DNA of 64,000 nt from Variovorax sp. OK212 (lineage in GTDB: Bacteria; Pseudomonadota; Gammaproteobacteria; Burkholderiales; Burkholderiaceae_C), in contig NZ_FOLP01000001.1 of NCBI RefSeq assembly GCF_900112425.1, positions 968,082 to 1,032,081 on the forward strand, written 5' to 3'. Shown here one piece after another: positions 1 to 9,839 of this stretch. The notes under the pieces were generated by a model. That model had not been told where the DNA came from, did not search any database, and saw only the letters and a list, made by a program, of their open reading frames with translations. The translations under genes were made by a program, and so were the position numbers. Position 1 is the stretch's first letter. Each line of letters starts with the position of its first letter.

Positions 1-639
1 GTGGTGTTCCTGCTGCGCTCGTTCCTGTACGAGCCCTTCAAGATTCCCTCGGGCTCGATGATGCCCACGCTGCTGACCGGCGACCTGATCCTGGTCAACA
101 AGTTCACCTACGGCCTGCGCCTGCCGGTCATCAACGCCAAGATCACCGAAGGCACGCCGCTGGCGCGCGGCGACGTCGTGGTGTTCCGCTACCCGCCCAA
201 GCCGAGCATGGACTACATCAAGCGCGTGGTCGGCATTCCGGGCGACGAAGTGGCCTACCTGAACAAGAAGCTCACGATCAACGGCCAGCCGGTGTCCAAG
301 CAGCCCGCGGCCGACTACCTCGACAGCGAATCGATGCGCCTGCTCAAGCAGTACGACGAAGACCTGCTCGGCAGGAAGCACAAGATCCTGAACGATGAGA
401 CGGCTCCGTCCTTCGTGCCCGGCGCCAGCGACTTCCCCGGCCGCGAGAACTGCCGCTACTCGGTGGAGGGCGTCGTCTGCAAGGTGCCTGCGGGCAGCTA
501 CTTCATGATGGGCGACAACCGCGATAATTCGGCCGACTCGCGTTTCTGGGGTTTCGTGCCAGACAGCAACATCGTGGGCAGGGCCTTCTTTGTCTGGATG
601 AACTTCGGCGATCTGGGTCGCATCGGTCCGTTCCAATAA
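1..639 (+). CDS. lepB: Signal peptidase I, 5' end cut by window
   Basis: This is the S26 leader peptidase, which removes signal peptides from exported preproteins at the outer face of the inner membrane. The catalytic serine lies in PSGSMMPTL near residue 19 of the visible part. The general-base lysine is in YIKRVVG near residue 74. The C-terminal box GDNRDNSADSR is present near residue 171. The 212 visible residues lack the N-terminal membrane spans that proteobacterial LepB carries, so the GTG at base 1 is almost certainly internal and the gene starts upstream of the window. It heads the lepB-DUF4845-rnc-era run found in Burkholderiales. The family call is certain; the start is not visible. 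Confidence 0.96.
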   Translation: MVFLLRSFLYEPFKIPSGSMMPTLLTGDLILVNKFTYGLRLPVINAKITEGTPLARGDVVVFRYPPKPSMDYIKRVVGIPGDEVAYLNKKLTINGQPVSKQPAADYLDSESMRLLKQYDEDLLGRKHKILNDETAPSFVPGASDFPGRENCRYSVEGVVCKVPAGSYFMMGDNRDNSADSRFWGFVPDSNIVGRAFFVWMNFGDLGRIGPFQ

Positions 640-673
640 GCATTCATCAGCATTGTTCGAGGGGTAAGAGGGC

Positions 674-1042
674 ATGAGAACACATCGGTCTGTGCGCGGC
701 AGCGCTGCGCGGCAACGTGGTATTTCGTTCGTCGGCTTGGTGTTCGTCGCGGCCGTGCTCGGCTGCCTCGGCGTGGTCGTCGCACAGGTCATTCCGACGC
801 TGATCGAGTGGCAGGCGATCGACAAGGCCGCCAACAAGGCCAAGGAGGGGGCAACCGTGCCCGAAGTGCGCGCGCTCTTCGATCGCGCACAGACCATCGA
901 CGACTTCAAGTCGGTCAGCGGCAAGGACCTCGACATCAAGAAGGTCGGCGACAAGGTGGTCGTGTCGTACGCGTACGAGCGCGAGATTCCGCTGTTCGGT
1001 CCGGCCTACCTGACCCTCAAATACAAGGGCCAGTCCCGCTGA
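674..1042 (+). CDS. DUF4845 single-span membrane protein
   Basis: A 122-residue protein of the DUF4845 family, which in beta- and gammaproteobacteria sits between lepB and rnc. The N-terminus is basic ([15 protein letters not shown]) and is followed by one hydrophobic span at about residues 17-40, then a small soluble domain. This predicts an inner-membrane protein with the C-terminal part probably in the periplasm. No enzymatic motif is visible and the function is unknown to me. Its stop overlaps the region where rnc begins, which suggests translational coupling. Confidence 0.88.
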   Translation: MRTHRSVRGSAARQRGISFVGLVFVAAVLGCLGVVVAQVIPTLIEWQAIDKAANKAKEGATVPEVRALFDRAQTIDDFKSVSGKDLDIKKVGDKVVVSYAYEREIPLFGPAYLTLKYKGQSR

Positions 1043-1059
1043 ACGCGGCGCTGAAAAAG

Positions 1060-1746
1060 GTGGACGGCAGCCTCGTCGCGCTGCAGGCGCGTCTCCAGTA
1101 CACCTTCTCCGACCCGCGGCTGCTCCAGCTCGCGCTCACGCACCGCAGCTTCTCGGCCGACCACAACGAGCGCCTCGAATTCCTGGGCGACTCGGTGCTG
1201 AACCTGGCGGTCTCGCATCTGCTCTATCTGCGCCTCTCGGCGCTGCCCGAAGGCGATCTCTCGCGCGTGCGCGCCAACCTGGTCAAGCAGGACACCCTGC
1301 ACCGCCTGGCCGTGGGGCTGGCGCTGTCGCCGCTGCTGAAGCTGGGCGAGGGCGAGGCGCGCTCCGGCGGGCCGAACCGGCCTTCGATCCTGGCCGATGC
1401 GCTCGAAGCGCTGATCGGCGCGGTGTACCTCGACTCCGGTTTCTCCGCCGCGCAGGCGATGGTGCACCGGCTCTACGAGGCGGTCGAGATCAACCCGCGC
1501 ATGGAAGCCGCGGCCAAGGACCCGAAGACCGAATTGCAGGAATGGCTGCAGGGTCACAAAATGAAGCTGCCGGTGTACCGCGTGGCCGCCACACTGGGCG
1601 CTGCGCACAAGCAGACTTTCGATGTCGAGTGCGAGGTGCCCGAGTTGGGCCTTCGCGAACGCGGCATCGGCGGTTCGCGCCGCGCCGGCGAGCAGGCGGC
1701 GGCCGCCGCCATGTTGATCCGGCTCAAGGCACGCGGCGCCGCGTGA
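1060..1746 (+). CDS. rnc: Ribonuclease III
   Basis: A double-stranded RNA endonuclease that processes rRNA precursors and structured mRNAs. The RNase III signature [19 protein letters not shown] is present, with its metal-binding acidic residues, and the C-terminal third is a double-stranded RNA-binding domain ([12 protein letters not shown] onward). The reading frame is open far upstream, but that part overlaps DUF4845 in another frame. I chose the GTG at 1060, which gives 228 residues, close to the E. coli enzyme. A CTG at 1039 that overlaps the DUF4845 stop is the alternative. Neither has a convincing Shine-Dalgarno sequence, so coupling to the upstream gene is likely. Confidence 0.93.
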   Translation: MDGSLVALQARLQYTFSDPRLLQLALTHRSFSADHNERLEFLGDSVLNLAVSHLLYLRLSALPEGDLSRVRANLVKQDTLHRLAVGLALSPLLKLGEGEARSGGPNRPSILADALEALIGAVYLDSGFSAAQAMVHRLYEAVEINPRMEAAAKDPKTELQEWLQGHKMKLPVYRVAATLGAAHKQTFDVECEVPELGLRERGIGGSRRAGEQAAAAAMLIRLKARGAA

Positions 1747-1753
1747 AATCAGA

Positions 1754-2719
1754 ATGAACGATGCTATCAATCCCGTAGCGGAACCCGAAGACGCCGAAGG
1801 CGGTTCGCCCGCCAGCGGTCCCCAACATTGCGGCCTCATCGCCATCGTCGGCAAGCCGAACGTCGGCAAGTCGACGCTGCTCAACGCGCTGGTCGGCCAG
1901 AAGATCAGCATCACCTCGCGCAAGGCGCAGACCACGCGGCACCGCATCACCGGCATGCGCACGCTGGGCGCCACGCAGTTCGTGTTCGTCGACACGCCGG
2001 GTTTCCAGACCCTGCATGCCAACGCGCTGAACAAGTCGCTCAACAAGACCGTGCAGGGCGCGGTCGGCGACGTGGACCTGATTCTTTTCGTGGTCGAGGC
2101 CGGCAGCTTCACGCCGGCCGACGAGCGCGTGCTCAAGCTGCTCGGCAAGGGCATTCCGACGGTGCTGCTGGCCAACAAGCTGGACAACGTGCACCGCCGC
2201 GGCGACATCGCGCCCTGGCTGCAGACCATGCAGGCCAAGCATGCCTTCGCCGAGTTCGTGCCGATGTCGGCCAAGAGCGCCAAGGACGTCGAGCGCCTGT
2301 TCGGCATCTGCGAGAAGTACCTGCCCGAGCAACCCTGGTTCTACGACGAGGACGAGCTGACCGACCGCAGCGAGAAATTCCTGGCCGGCGAACTGGTGCG
2401 CGAGAAGCTCTTCCGCCTGACCGGCGACGAGCTGCCCTACACCTCGACCGTCATCATCGACAAGTTCGAGGAAGAGCCGCCGCAGAAGAAGGGCCAGAAG
2501 CGCCTGCTGCGCATTGCCGCCACCATCGTGGTCGAGCGCGACGGCCACAAGGCCATGGTGATCGGCGACAAGGGCGAGCGCATCAAGCGCATCGGCATGG
2601 AAACCCGTGTCGAGCTCGAGAAGCTGGCCGACGCCAAGGTGTTCCTCGAACTGTGGGTGAAGGTGCGCTCGGGCTGGGCCGACGACGAAGCCCGCGTGCG
2701 CTCGTTCGGCTACGAATGA
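1754..2719 (+). CDS. era: GTPase Era, 30S ribosome maturation
   Basis: An essential GTPase that binds 16S rRNA and helps 30S subunit assembly. The G1 loop GKPNVGKST, the G3 motif DTPGF and the G4 motif NKLD are all readable. The C-terminal KH RNA-binding domain has its GxxG loop in [14 protein letters not shown]. Length (321 residues) is slightly above the usual 300 because of an acidic, Pro/Ser-rich N-terminal tail of about 25 residues. It starts 7 nt after rnc and ends 1 nt before recO, so the three form one transcription unit. Confidence 0.97.
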   Translation: MNDAINPVAEPEDAEGGSPASGPQHCGLIAIVGKPNVGKSTLLNALVGQKISITSRKAQTTRHRITGMRTLGATQFVFVDTPGFQTLHANALNKSLNKTVQGAVGDVDLILFVVEAGSFTPADERVLKLLGKGIPTVLLANKLDNVHRRGDIAPWLQTMQAKHAFAEFVPMSAKSAKDVERLFGICEKYLPEQPWFYDEDELTDRSEKFLAGELVREKLFRLTGDELPYTSTVIIDKFEEEPPQKKGQKRLLRIAATIVVERDGHKAMVIGDKGERIKRIGMETRVELEKLADAKVFLELWVKVRSGWADDEARVRSFGYE

Positions 2720-2720
2720 A

Positions 2721-3494
2721 GTGGCCGCTGCCCACCGCGTTTCGCACGAACCGGCTTATGTGCTCCATCGCTACGACTGGAGCGAGTCGAGCCTGATCCT
2801 CGAGGTCTTCACCCGGCACCACGGGCGCATCGCGCTGGTGGCCAAGGGGGCGAAGCGTCCGAGCTCCAACTTCCGCCCGGTGCTGCTGCCGCTGCAGCCC
2901 CTGCAGCTCAACTACGGCGGCGACGCCGAGATCCGCACGCTCAAGGGCGCCGAGTGGATGGGCGGGCACGTCATGCCGACCGGCGAGGCGCTGCTGTCGG
3001 GCTACTACGTCAACGAACTGCTGCTGCGCCTGCTGGCGCGCGACGACGCGCACGAGGCCCTGTTCGACGCCTACGCCGGCGTGGTACAGGTGCTGGCCGG
3101 CGACCATGCCGGCGCCCAGGCGGCCACGCACGCCGCCGCGCTGCGCGCCTTCGAGCTGCTGCTGCTGCGCGCGGTGGGCCTGCTGCCGGCGCTCGACCTG
3201 CAGACGCTCACGCTGGAGCCGCTCGATGCCGACACGCGCTACATCCTGGTGCCGGAAGCCGGCTTGCGGCACGCGGCCGACGAAGAAGCCGCGCTCGCCG
3301 GTGCCGACTGGCAGGCGTTGCAGGACATGCTCGACGACCGCACGCCATTTACCTCCACATTGCGTGAAATTGCCACCATGAACGCCGGCAGCAACAGCGC
3401 GCTGCGCAACCAGCTGCGCGCCTTGCTCAACTACCATTGCGGCGTGTCCACGCTGCGCACGCGGCAAATGATGAGAGATCTGCAAGCACTATGA
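2721..3494 (+). CDS. recO: DNA repair protein RecO
   Basis: A recombination mediator that loads RecA onto SSB-coated single-stranded DNA together with RecR (RecFOR pathway). The N-terminal OB-fold region is recognisable (residues about 10-85, including [18 protein letters not shown]), and the helical C-terminal part follows; 257 residues is normal. It starts with GTG one base after the era stop, and its last codons overlap the pdxJ start in an ATGA arrangement, so translation of era, recO and pdxJ is probably coupled. Confidence 0.93.
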   Translation: MAAAHRVSHEPAYVLHRYDWSESSLILEVFTRHHGRIALVAKGAKRPSSNFRPVLLPLQPLQLNYGGDAEIRTLKGAEWMGGHVMPTGEALLSGYYVNELLLRLLARDDAHEALFDAYAGVVQVLAGDHAGAQAATHAAALRAFELLLLRAVGLLPALDLQTLTLEPLDADTRYILVPEAGLRHAADEEAALAGADWQALQDMLDDRTPFTSTLREIATMNAGSNSALRNQLRALLNYHCGVSTLRTRQMMRDLQAL

Positions 3495-4258
3495 GCACTT
3501 CAGGCCACGCCGGCGCCACCACTTCGCTGTCCGTCAACCTCAACAAGGTTGCCCTGGTGCGCAACACGCGCCACCTGGGCATCCCGAGCGTGGTGAAAGC
3601 CGCACAGGCCTGCCTGGCCGCCGGCGCCCAGGGCATCACCGTGCACCCGCGCCCCGACGCCCGCCACATCCGCGCGCACGACGTGAGCGACCTGTCGACG
3701 CTGCTCGCCAAGGACTGGCCGGGCGTCGAGTTCAACATCGAAGGCAACCCCTTCCAGAACCTGATGGACTTCGTGCGCGCGCTGAAGCCGCACCAGGCCA
3801 CCTTCGTGCCCGACAGCGAAACCCAGTCCACCAGCGACCACGGCTGGACCTTCCCCGACGACGCCGAGCGCCTGCGCCCGCTGATCGCCGAGGCCAAGGC
3901 CCTGGGCGTGCGCGTCAGCCTGTTCATGGACCCGATTCCCGAGATGATGGCCGCCGTCAAGGCCGTGGGCGCCGACCGCGTCGAGCTCTACACCGAGGCC
4001 TATGCCGCCTCCCGCGGCACGCCGGACGCGCAGGCCGTGCTGGCGCGCTACACAGAGACCGCGCGCGCGGCGATTGCGGCGGGCCTGGGCGTCAACGCCG
4101 GCCACGACCTGAGCCGCGACAACCTGAGCGCTTTCCTGCGTGCCGTGCCGGGCGTGCAGGAGGTCTCCATCGGCCATGCCTTCGTGGCCGACGCGCTGGA
4201 ACTGGGCTACGCCGGCGCCACGCGCGACTACCTGCGCTGCATCGGCGAAGCGCAATGA
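3491..4258 (+). CDS. pdxJ: Pyridoxine 5'-phosphate synthase
   Basis: Condenses 1-deoxyxylulose 5-phosphate with 3-amino-2-oxopropyl phosphate to give pyridoxine 5'-phosphate, the last ring-closing step of DXP-dependent vitamin B6 synthesis. Family motifs are visible: [15 protein letters not shown] at the N-terminus, [13 protein letters not shown], and the C-terminal [10 protein letters not shown]. From the ATG that overlaps the recO stop the protein has 255 residues, slightly longer than usual because of a short N-terminal tail. The pdxJ-acpS neighbourhood is conserved across proteobacteria. Confidence 0.96.
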   Translation: MSTSGHAGATTSLSVNLNKVALVRNTRHLGIPSVVKAAQACLAAGAQGITVHPRPDARHIRAHDVSDLSTLLAKDWPGVEFNIEGNPFQNLMDFVRALKPHQATFVPDSETQSTSDHGWTFPDDAERLRPLIAEAKALGVRVSLFMDPIPEMMAAVKAVGADRVELYTEAYAASRGTPDAQAVLARYTETARAAIAAGLGVNAGHDLSRDNLSAFLRAVPGVQEVSIGHAFVADALELGYAGATRDYLRCIGEAQ

Positions 4259-4271
4259 ACGCCGGCGCCGC

Positions 4272-4664
4272 ATGATCTACGGCATCGGCACCGACATCTG
4301 CGACCTGCGCCGCATCGCCGCGACCTTCGAGCGCCAGGGCGAGCGCTTTGCGCGCAAGGTGCTCAGCGACGCCGAATTCGCGGTCTGGCAGGCCCGCAGC
4401 GCCCGCTGGCCGAAGCGCGGCCTGAGCTACCTCGCCACCCGCTTCTCGGCCAAGGAGGCCTTCAGCAAGGCCGTCGGCATGGGCATGCGCATGCCGATGA
4501 GCTGGCGCCTGTGCGAGATCGCCAACCTGCGCAGCGGCAAGCCCGTCATCGTGCTGCATGGCGAACTGAAGGAGTGGTTCGAGGCGCAGGGCCTCACGGC
4601 CCATGTGACCGTGACCGACGAAACCGAATACGCCGCGAGCTTCGTGGTGGTGGAGAAGCTATGA
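4272..4664 (+). CDS. acpS: Holo-[acyl-carrier-protein] synthase
   Basis: Transfers 4'-phosphopantetheine from coenzyme A to the serine of acyl carrier protein, activating fatty-acid synthesis. The two family signatures are present: [12 protein letters not shown] at the N-terminus with the metal-binding Asp, and [14 protein letters not shown] in the middle. Length is 130 residues, normal for the trimeric AcpS type. The frame is open upstream, but the ATG at 4272 places the canonical MIYGIGTD start. The stop overlaps the nagZ start by 4 nt (ATGA). Confidence 0.96.
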   Translation: MIYGIGTDICDLRRIAATFERQGERFARKVLSDAEFAVWQARSARWPKRGLSYLATRFSAKEAFSKAVGMGMRMPMSWRLCEIANLRSGKPVIVLHGELKEWFEAQGLTAHVTVTDETEYAASFVVVEKL

Positions 4665-5782
4665 CCCCCGGGCTCACCCGCCCCAACTCCCGTTCCCGCA
4701 CAGTTCCGTCGCATTCGCCGCTGATCATCGACGTGGCGGGCACCGAACTCACCGGCGCCGACCGCCGGCGCCTGGCCGACCCGCTGGTCGGCGGCGTGAT
4801 CCATTTCGCCCGCAACTGGCAAGGCCGCGCGCAAATGACCGCGCTCAACGCCGAGATCAAGGCCATCCGGCCCGACCTGCTGATCTGCGTCGACCACGAA
4901 GGGGGCAGGGTGCAGCGCTTTCGCACCGACGGCTTCACCCACCTGCCGTCGATGCGCGCGCTCGGCGAGCTGTGGATGAACGACGCCATGCGCGCCACCC
5001 AGGCGGCCACCGCCGCCGGGCAGGTGCTGGCGGGCGAGCTGCGTGCCTGCGGCGTCGATTTCAGTTTCGCGCCGGTGCTCGACCTCGACTTCGGCGGCAG
5101 CAGCGTCATCGGCACCCGCAGTTTTCACCGCGATCCGCGCGTGGTGGCGCTGCTGGCCAAGAGCGTCATGCACGGCATGCTGCAGATGGGCATGCGCAAC
5201 TGCGGCAAGCACTTTCCCGGGCATGGCTTCGTGCATGCCGACTCGCATGTCGAGATTCCGGTCGACAAGCGCGGTCTCAAGGCCATCCTGGGCGACGACG
5301 CGCGGCCGTACGAGTGGCTCTCGGGCGCGCTCACCGCGGTGATGCCCGCGCACGTGATCTACCCGAAGGTCGACAAGCGGCCAGCGGGCTTCTCGCCCCG
5401 GTGGCTGCAGGACATCCTGCGCCAGAAGCTCGGCTTCGACGGCGTGATCTTCAGCGACGACCTCAGCATGGAGGCCGGCCGCTACATCGACGGCCAGCTC
5501 CTGAGCTACACCGACGCGGCGCTGGCCGCGCTGCAAGCCGGTTGCGACCTGGCCCTGCTGTGCAACCAGAGCATCGGCGACGGCGCACCGCTGGACGAAC
5601 TGCTCGACGGTTTCGCCCGAGCGGCGGGCACGCAGCGCTGGCAGCCCGATGCGCGCAGCGAAGCGCGGCGCCGGAGCCTGTTGCCCGACACGCCCGCGCC
5701 TGCCTCGTGGGAGGCGCTGCAGGATTCGGCTGCCTACCGCGGCGCCCGGCGCGCGCTGACCGAGGCCGGTCTCTCGGGGTAG
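4661..5782 (+). CDS. nagZ: Beta-N-acetylhexosaminidase
   Basis: A cytoplasmic GH3 enzyme that removes N-acetylglucosamine from anhydro-muropeptides during cell-wall recycling. Diagnostic stretches are [12 protein letters not shown], the catalytic loop [16 protein letters not shown], and the nucleophile region FSDDLSMEA. At 373 residues it is slightly longer than E. coli NagZ because of an N-terminal extension of about 20 residues rich in Arg and Ser. It closes the conserved lepB-to-nagZ operon; the gene that follows is accessory. Confidence 0.95.
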   Translation: MTPGLTRPNSRSRTVPSHSPLIIDVAGTELTGADRRRLADPLVGGVIHFARNWQGRAQMTALNAEIKAIRPDLLICVDHEGGRVQRFRTDGFTHLPSMRALGELWMNDAMRATQAATAAGQVLAGELRACGVDFSFAPVLDLDFGGSSVIGTRSFHRDPRVVALLAKSVMHGMLQMGMRNCGKHFPGHGFVHADSHVEIPVDKRGLKAILGDDARPYEWLSGALTAVMPAHVIYPKVDKRPAGFSPRWLQDILRQKLGFDGVIFSDDLSMEAGRYIDGQLLSYTDAALAALQAGCDLALLCNQSIGDGAPLDELLDGFARAAGTQRWQPDARSEARRRSLLPDTPAPASWEALQDSAAYRGARRALTEAGLSG

Positions 5783-5785
5783 GCC

Positions 5786-7132
5786 ATGCCCCTGTGCCTC
5801 AGTTTTCTCCAGCGCCGCGACGACGCGGTGCTGCGCAACCATGCGCACTACTGCAGGCTCCACGGCTACCCCCATCAATGGGTCGAAAGCGAGTGCATCC
5901 TGCACCCGGCGCTTCGCGCGAGCGCCAAGTACAGCGAGATCCTGCGGCACCTGCGCACGCTGGCCGAAGGCGACTGGCTGTTCTTCATCGACGGCGATTC
6001 GGTGGTCTTCCATCCCGTGGCCATCGACGTGCTGATGCAGGGCAGCGACCTGCTCGCGGCCGAGAGCCCGCCCGCGGGCAGCCTCGGCGGCCTGGCCATG
6101 ACCAACATGATGGTGGTGCGCCACACGGCCGCCAACCGGGCGATGCTGCACCAGCTGATCGTCGATGCCGGCCACGTGATCGCCCGGGTGGCCAGGCGCA
6201 TCGACGAGGCCGCGCGCCTGCGGCCGGCGGGCATGCGGGGATGCAACGCCATGGAACAGGGCGTCTACGTCAACGTGTCCTGGCGCATCGCGCAGTGGCA
6301 CCAGGCGCCGGTCTTCGTGGTCCACCTGGGTGCGTCGCCGGTCGAGGTCGACGGCGAGCCGGGCGAAGACATGCTGCACGACCTGAACCTGCAGCGCGTG
6401 CTGGTCGACCAGGTGAACGCGTCGCTGACTCAGGGCAGCCCGGTGCTGCAGCCGCCGGCGTACCCCGAGATCTCGGCGGCGGCGGCGGACAGCTACAACC
6501 CCGAAGCACGCATCGCCTTCCTGACGCTGTACACGCCGCACATCCAGGCCTACGCCCGCGTGTCCGAGCACAACGTGCGCCGCTATTGCGACCGGCATGG
6601 CCACGCGTACCACGTGTACCGCGACATTCCCGCGGCCATCGGCCCCGGCATCAATGGCTCGTGGATCCGCAGCTGGCTCATCAACCAGCACCTGGCGCAC
6701 CATGAATGGGTGATCTGGGTCGACGCCGACGTCGTCTTCCGCAACCCCGCCAGGCGCATCGAGCCGCTGCTGGAAGGCCGCGACCTGCTGCTCGCCAAGG
6801 ACGTCGGCGCCTGGCAGTTCAACTCCGGCGTCATGGGTTTTCGCAACACGCCGGGCAATGCGCGGCTGCTCGATCGCATCTGGGAGCGCATCGGCGCGGT
6901 GGCCGACAAGTCGGCGGTGTACAGCAGCCAGGGCGACCAGTACTACACGAACGAGGTGCTGGGCGAAGAGGGCCTTGTCGGCGAGCCGCACATCCTGGAC
7001 AACCTCAGCATCAACACGCCGCCGCACCTGGCGAGCGACGACACGCTGCTGGTGCACTTCATCAATCTCAGCGAGCCGTACCGCTCCGTGTACATGGCCG
7101 CCATGGACGCCCGCTCGCAACGCGGCCGGTGA
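5786..7132 (+). CDS. Tandem-domain GT34-like glycosyltransferase
   Basis: I read this as two GT-A glycosyltransferase domains in one chain. The C-terminal half (about residues 240-430) resembles the GT34 galactosyl/mannosyltransferase family: WVDADVVFRNP supplies a DxD metal-nucleotide motif at residues 313-315, and NSGVMGFRNT and SQGDQYY follow. The N-terminal half repeats the plan: NHAHYCRLHGYPHQW matches EHNVRRYCDRHGHAYHV, and FFIDGDSVVFHP supplies a second DxD at residues 69-71. There is no signal peptide or membrane span, so it is probably cytoplasmic. It begins 3 nt after nagZ and may be cotranscribed. Acceptor and donor cannot be told from sequence; a surface glycan is likely. Confidence 0.7.
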   Translation: MPLCLSFLQRRDDAVLRNHAHYCRLHGYPHQWVESECILHPALRASAKYSEILRHLRTLAEGDWLFFIDGDSVVFHPVAIDVLMQGSDLLAAESPPAGSLGGLAMTNMMVVRHTAANRAMLHQLIVDAGHVIARVARRIDEAARLRPAGMRGCNAMEQGVYVNVSWRIAQWHQAPVFVVHLGASPVEVDGEPGEDMLHDLNLQRVLVDQVNASLTQGSPVLQPPAYPEISAAAADSYNPEARIAFLTLYTPHIQAYARVSEHNVRRYCDRHGHAYHVYRDIPAAIGPGINGSWIRSWLINQHLAHHEWVIWVDADVVFRNPARRIEPLLEGRDLLLAKDVGAWQFNSGVMGFRNTPGNARLLDRIWERIGAVADKSAVYSSQGDQYYTNEVLGEEGLVGEPHILDNLSINTPPHLASDDTLLVHFINLSEPYRSVYMAAMDARSQRGR

Positions 7133-7162
7133 CGCCCGGCGGCCACCTCGCAAGGAAACGAC

Positions 7163-8035
7163 ATGACGATGGGCGTGCTGGTCTACATCGACCACAAGCA
7201 GGAAATCATCGACGAGTTCTCATGGCTCTACAAAAGCATGATCTTCTCGAACCTGTTCTCGCGCGCGAAGATCATCGCCGTGTGCCATCCGGAGGCCGCC
7301 GCTGCGCTGCCACAGGACGACCGCATCGTCGTGATCCCGAGCGAGCCCTATGCGCAGCGCAACACCGACTGGGCGGGCTACGGCTACATCAACTCGGTGG
7401 CCAACCTCTGCGAGCCGGCCGTCATCCAGGAGTGCCGCAAGTACGACACCCTGCTGAAGACCGACTGCGACACCTTCGTCACGCCCGCGCTCACCGGCTT
7501 CACGCCCACGGGCCTGTGCTTCGGCTTCGGCGCCTACGCGTACGAGGAAGAGGTGCGCCGCAAGCTCTCGGCGTGCAGCGCGCGTTGGGGCTTCCCGCAT
7601 TCGGGGTTGCACAACGTCGGCGCGTCGGTGCTCGGCCCCTCCGACTTCGTCTGCAATTTCGTGGAGGCGCAGCTCGACTACTGCAACCGGCTGCTCGACG
7701 AGGAGTTCCGCCACTTCCAGGGCGAATGGCCGGGCTGGTGCAAGAACGTCGTCACGATGTATGCGGGCGAGCTGGCCTTGCGCCGCACCTATCCGCAGCA
7801 ATGTTCGCTCGGCCTGCTGGATCATCTGCCGTATGCGAGCCGCGCGCTGGGCAGCGACGTGCTGCACATCCACGCCTGGCACACCGACCAGTACTGGTCC
7901 AAGCACCAGTACCGCGCGGGCGCCTACGACGGCATGGCGCTGGAAGCCATCGACCGCCGCACCTCGGGCGGGTATTGCCACTGGCTGGCCGTTGCCGGCA
8001 TCGAGCAGGTCAGGGCTGCCGCGGCGGCGGCCTGA
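7163..8035 (+). CDS. Putative DxD glycosyltransferase-like protein
   Basis: A 290-residue soluble protein that I cannot name with certainty. LLKTDCDTFVTPAL at about residues 97-110 has the form of a DxD loop at the end of a GT-A nucleotide-binding strand. The surrounding pattern (PHSGLHNVGASVLGP, LHIHAWHTDQYWSKHQY) recalls the DUF7164 group of glycosyltransferase-like proteins. It has a good ribosome site (AAGGAAACG), lies 30 nt after the tandem glycosyltransferase and points the same way, so the two probably act together. No export signal is visible. Confidence 0.6.
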   Translation: MTMGVLVYIDHKQEIIDEFSWLYKSMIFSNLFSRAKIIAVCHPEAAAALPQDDRIVVIPSEPYAQRNTDWAGYGYINSVANLCEPAVIQECRKYDTLLKTDCDTFVTPALTGFTPTGLCFGFGAYAYEEEVRRKLSACSARWGFPHSGLHNVGASVLGPSDFVCNFVEAQLDYCNRLLDEEFRHFQGEWPGWCKNVVTMYAGELALRRTYPQQCSLGLLDHLPYASRALGSDVLHIHAWHTDQYWSKHQYRAGAYDGMALEAIDRRTSGGYCHWLAVAGIEQVRAAAAAA

Positions 8036-8041
8036 AGAAGC

Positions 8042-8569
8042 TCAGGGCGCCGGCGCCTTCGCGGCGCTCGACCACAGCGGCTCGCCTCCGCCGTCCAGGT
8101 GGGTCAGGTAGAGCCGCAGGTCGAACTCGAGCTGCGAATAGTCCGGCTCCATGTGCGTGCACAGCGAATAGAAGGCCTTGTCGTGGTCGCGCTCCTTCAT
8201 GTGCGCGAGCTCGTGCACGACGATCATGCGCAGCCACGGCAGCGGCACGCCCTTGAACAGGCTCGCCACGCGGATCTCGCGCTTGGCCTTGAGCTTGCCG
8301 CCCTGCACGCGCGACACCGTGGTGTGCGTGCCCAGGGCGTTGCGGATCACGTGCAGCTTGTTGTCGAACATCACCTTGGACAGCGGCTCGGCCTTGCGCA
8401 TGAACTCGCTCTTGAGCTCGCTCACGTACTCGTAGAGCGCGCGGTCGGTCTGCACGGTGTGCACACCCTCGGGGTAGCGCTTGCCGAGCAGCGCGGCGAG
8501 CTTGTCGTCCGCCACCAGCTGGCGGACCTGGTCCAGCAGCGATGCCGGATAGCCCGCCAGGTACTTCAC
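8042..8569 (-). CDS. YgjP-like zinc metallopeptidase
   Basis: A 175-residue protein with the motif HELAHMKERDHDKAF: HExxH at residues 119-123, and a third histidine at 129 within the same stretch. This is the layout of YgjP/WLM-type (SprT- or M48-related) metallopeptidases. No membrane span or signal is present. I chose the GTG start because it overlaps the stop of the upstream Hsp70-like gene (GTGA, 4 nt), implying translational coupling; the frame is open further upstream only because it runs antiparallel to other coding sequence. The substrate is unknown. It converges with the accessory glycosyltransferase genes, leaving only 6 nt between stops. Confidence 0.85.
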   Translation of the reverse strand: MKYLAGYPASLLDQVRQLVADDKLAALLGKRYPEGVHTVQTDRALYEYVSELKSEFMRKAEPLSKVMFDNKLHVIRNALGTHTTVSRVQGGKLKAKREIRVASLFKGVPLPWLRMIVVHELAHMKERDHDKAFYSLCTHMEPDYSQLEFDLRLYLTHLDGGGEPLWSSAAKAPAP

Positions 8570-9837
8570 GCCCGCTGCTCCGTGCGCGCCGCGCAGGCCA
8601 GGCCCGCGGCCACGCCGCCGAACAGGTCGCCCTCGACCAGCGGCACGCCCGCGAAGCTCTTGCGCAGCGCGTGCTGGAACGGCCGCAGCGCCGACGAGCC
8701 GCCCGTGAGGTAGATCGCATCGAGGTCGTTGCTGCGCAGCCCTGCGCGCTTGACGCAGGCATGGGCGCAGGCGATCACGTCGTCGAACGGGCCGCTGAGC
8801 TGCTGCACCATGTCCTCGGGCGAGAGCACGGCGCTCAGGCCGGGCTCGGCGCACGACAGGTCGATGGTGGCCGGCGCGTCGTTGACCGACGCGTCGATCT
8901 TGGCTTGCTCCACGGCCGCCAGGATGCGGTGGCCATGGCGCTCTTCGAGCACGGTCATGAGCCGGTCGTGCAGCCGAAGGTCGATGTAGCTGGTGCGCAG
9001 GTCCTTGGCCTGGCGCGTGGCCTTGGCGGCGTAGAGCCAGTTGATCAGGTGCCACGACGAGAGGTCGAAGAACACGCCGCTGGGCACCTCGCGGCCTTGC
9101 GGGCCGTGGTGGCGAAAGCCCAGCAGCGGCATCACGCGGTCGAGGTTCAGGCGCTGGTCGTAGTCGGTGCCGCCGATGTGCACGCCGGTGGTGGCCAGCA
9201 CGTCGCCGCTGCGGTCTTCGTGCGTGGCGCGCTCGGGCCCGACGCGCACGACCGTGAAGTCGGAGGTGCCGCCGCCGATGTCCACGATCAGCACCACGGA
9301 TTCCCTGGTGATGCGCTGCTCGTAGTCGAAGGCCGCCGCGATGGGCTCGAGCTGGAACGAGATGTCGCGAAAGCCCGCCGCGCGCGCCGCGACGCGCAAG
9401 CTCTGCTCGGCACGTTCGTCGCGCTTGCTGTCGTCGTCCACGAAATGCACCGGGCGGCCGATCACGACCTGCTCGGGCGTGTGGCCCAGTTCCTTGCCGG
9501 CGCGATGGGCGAGCTCGTGCAGGAAGCGCGCGATGATGTCCTCGAAGCTCACCAGGCCGTCGTAGATGGCGGTCTTTTCCTGCATCAGCGCGCTGCCGAG
9601 CAGGCTCTTCAGCGAGCGCATCAGGCGGCCTTCGTAGCCCGCGAGATAGAGCGCCACCGCTTCGCGCCCGAAGTGCGTGGTGCGGTCCTCGGCGTTGAAG
9701 AAGATCGCCGTGGGCAGGGTGGTGGCCGCGCCCTCGATGGGCAACAGCCGGGCCACGCCGTCGACCCGGCAGGCCACGGCGGAGTTGGAGGTGCCGAAGT
9801 CGATGCCGATCGTCGGCAGCGACGACGGTGACTTCAT
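8566..9837 (-). CDS. Hsp70-like ATPase, YegD type
   Basis: An actin/Hsp70-fold ATPase of 423 residues. The phosphate-1 motif GIDFGTSNSAVA, the phosphate-2 motif IVDIGGGTSDFTVV and the adenosine motif LTGGSSALRPF are all visible. The protein ends soon after the nucleotide-binding domain, so it lacks the peptide-binding domain and lid of DnaK. This matches the YegD group, whose role is not established. It begins 2 nt after lysS and overlaps the downstream metallopeptidase start, so all three are likely expressed from one message. The ATPase and the protease may form a protein quality-control pair, but that is inference. Confidence 0.88.
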   Translation of the reverse strand: MKSPSSLPTIGIDFGTSNSAVACRVDGVARLLPIEGAATTLPTAIFFNAEDRTTHFGREAVALYLAGYEGRLMRSLKSLLGSALMQEKTAIYDGLVSFEDIIARFLHELAHRAGKELGHTPEQVVIGRPVHFVDDDSKRDERAEQSLRVAARAAGFRDISFQLEPIAAAFDYEQRITRESVVLIVDIGGGTSDFTVVRVGPERATHEDRSGDVLATTGVHIGGTDYDQRLNLDRVMPLLGFRHHGPQGREVPSGVFFDLSSWHLINWLYAAKATRQAKDLRTSYIDLRLHDRLMTVLEERHGHRILAAVEQAKIDASVNDAPATIDLSCAEPGLSAVLSPEDMVQQLSGPFDDVIACAHACVKRAGLRSNDLDAIYLTGGSSALRPFQHALRKSFAGVPLVEGDLFGGVAAGLACAARTEQRA

Positions 9838-9839
9838 GC

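Noticed and set aside
4427..7195. A long open frame on the minus strand (over 900 codons) antiparallel to acpS, nagZ and the glycosyltransferase gene.
   Set aside because: It is rich in His, Val, Arg and Gly with no domain, and is an antisense shadow typical of high-GC coding DNA.
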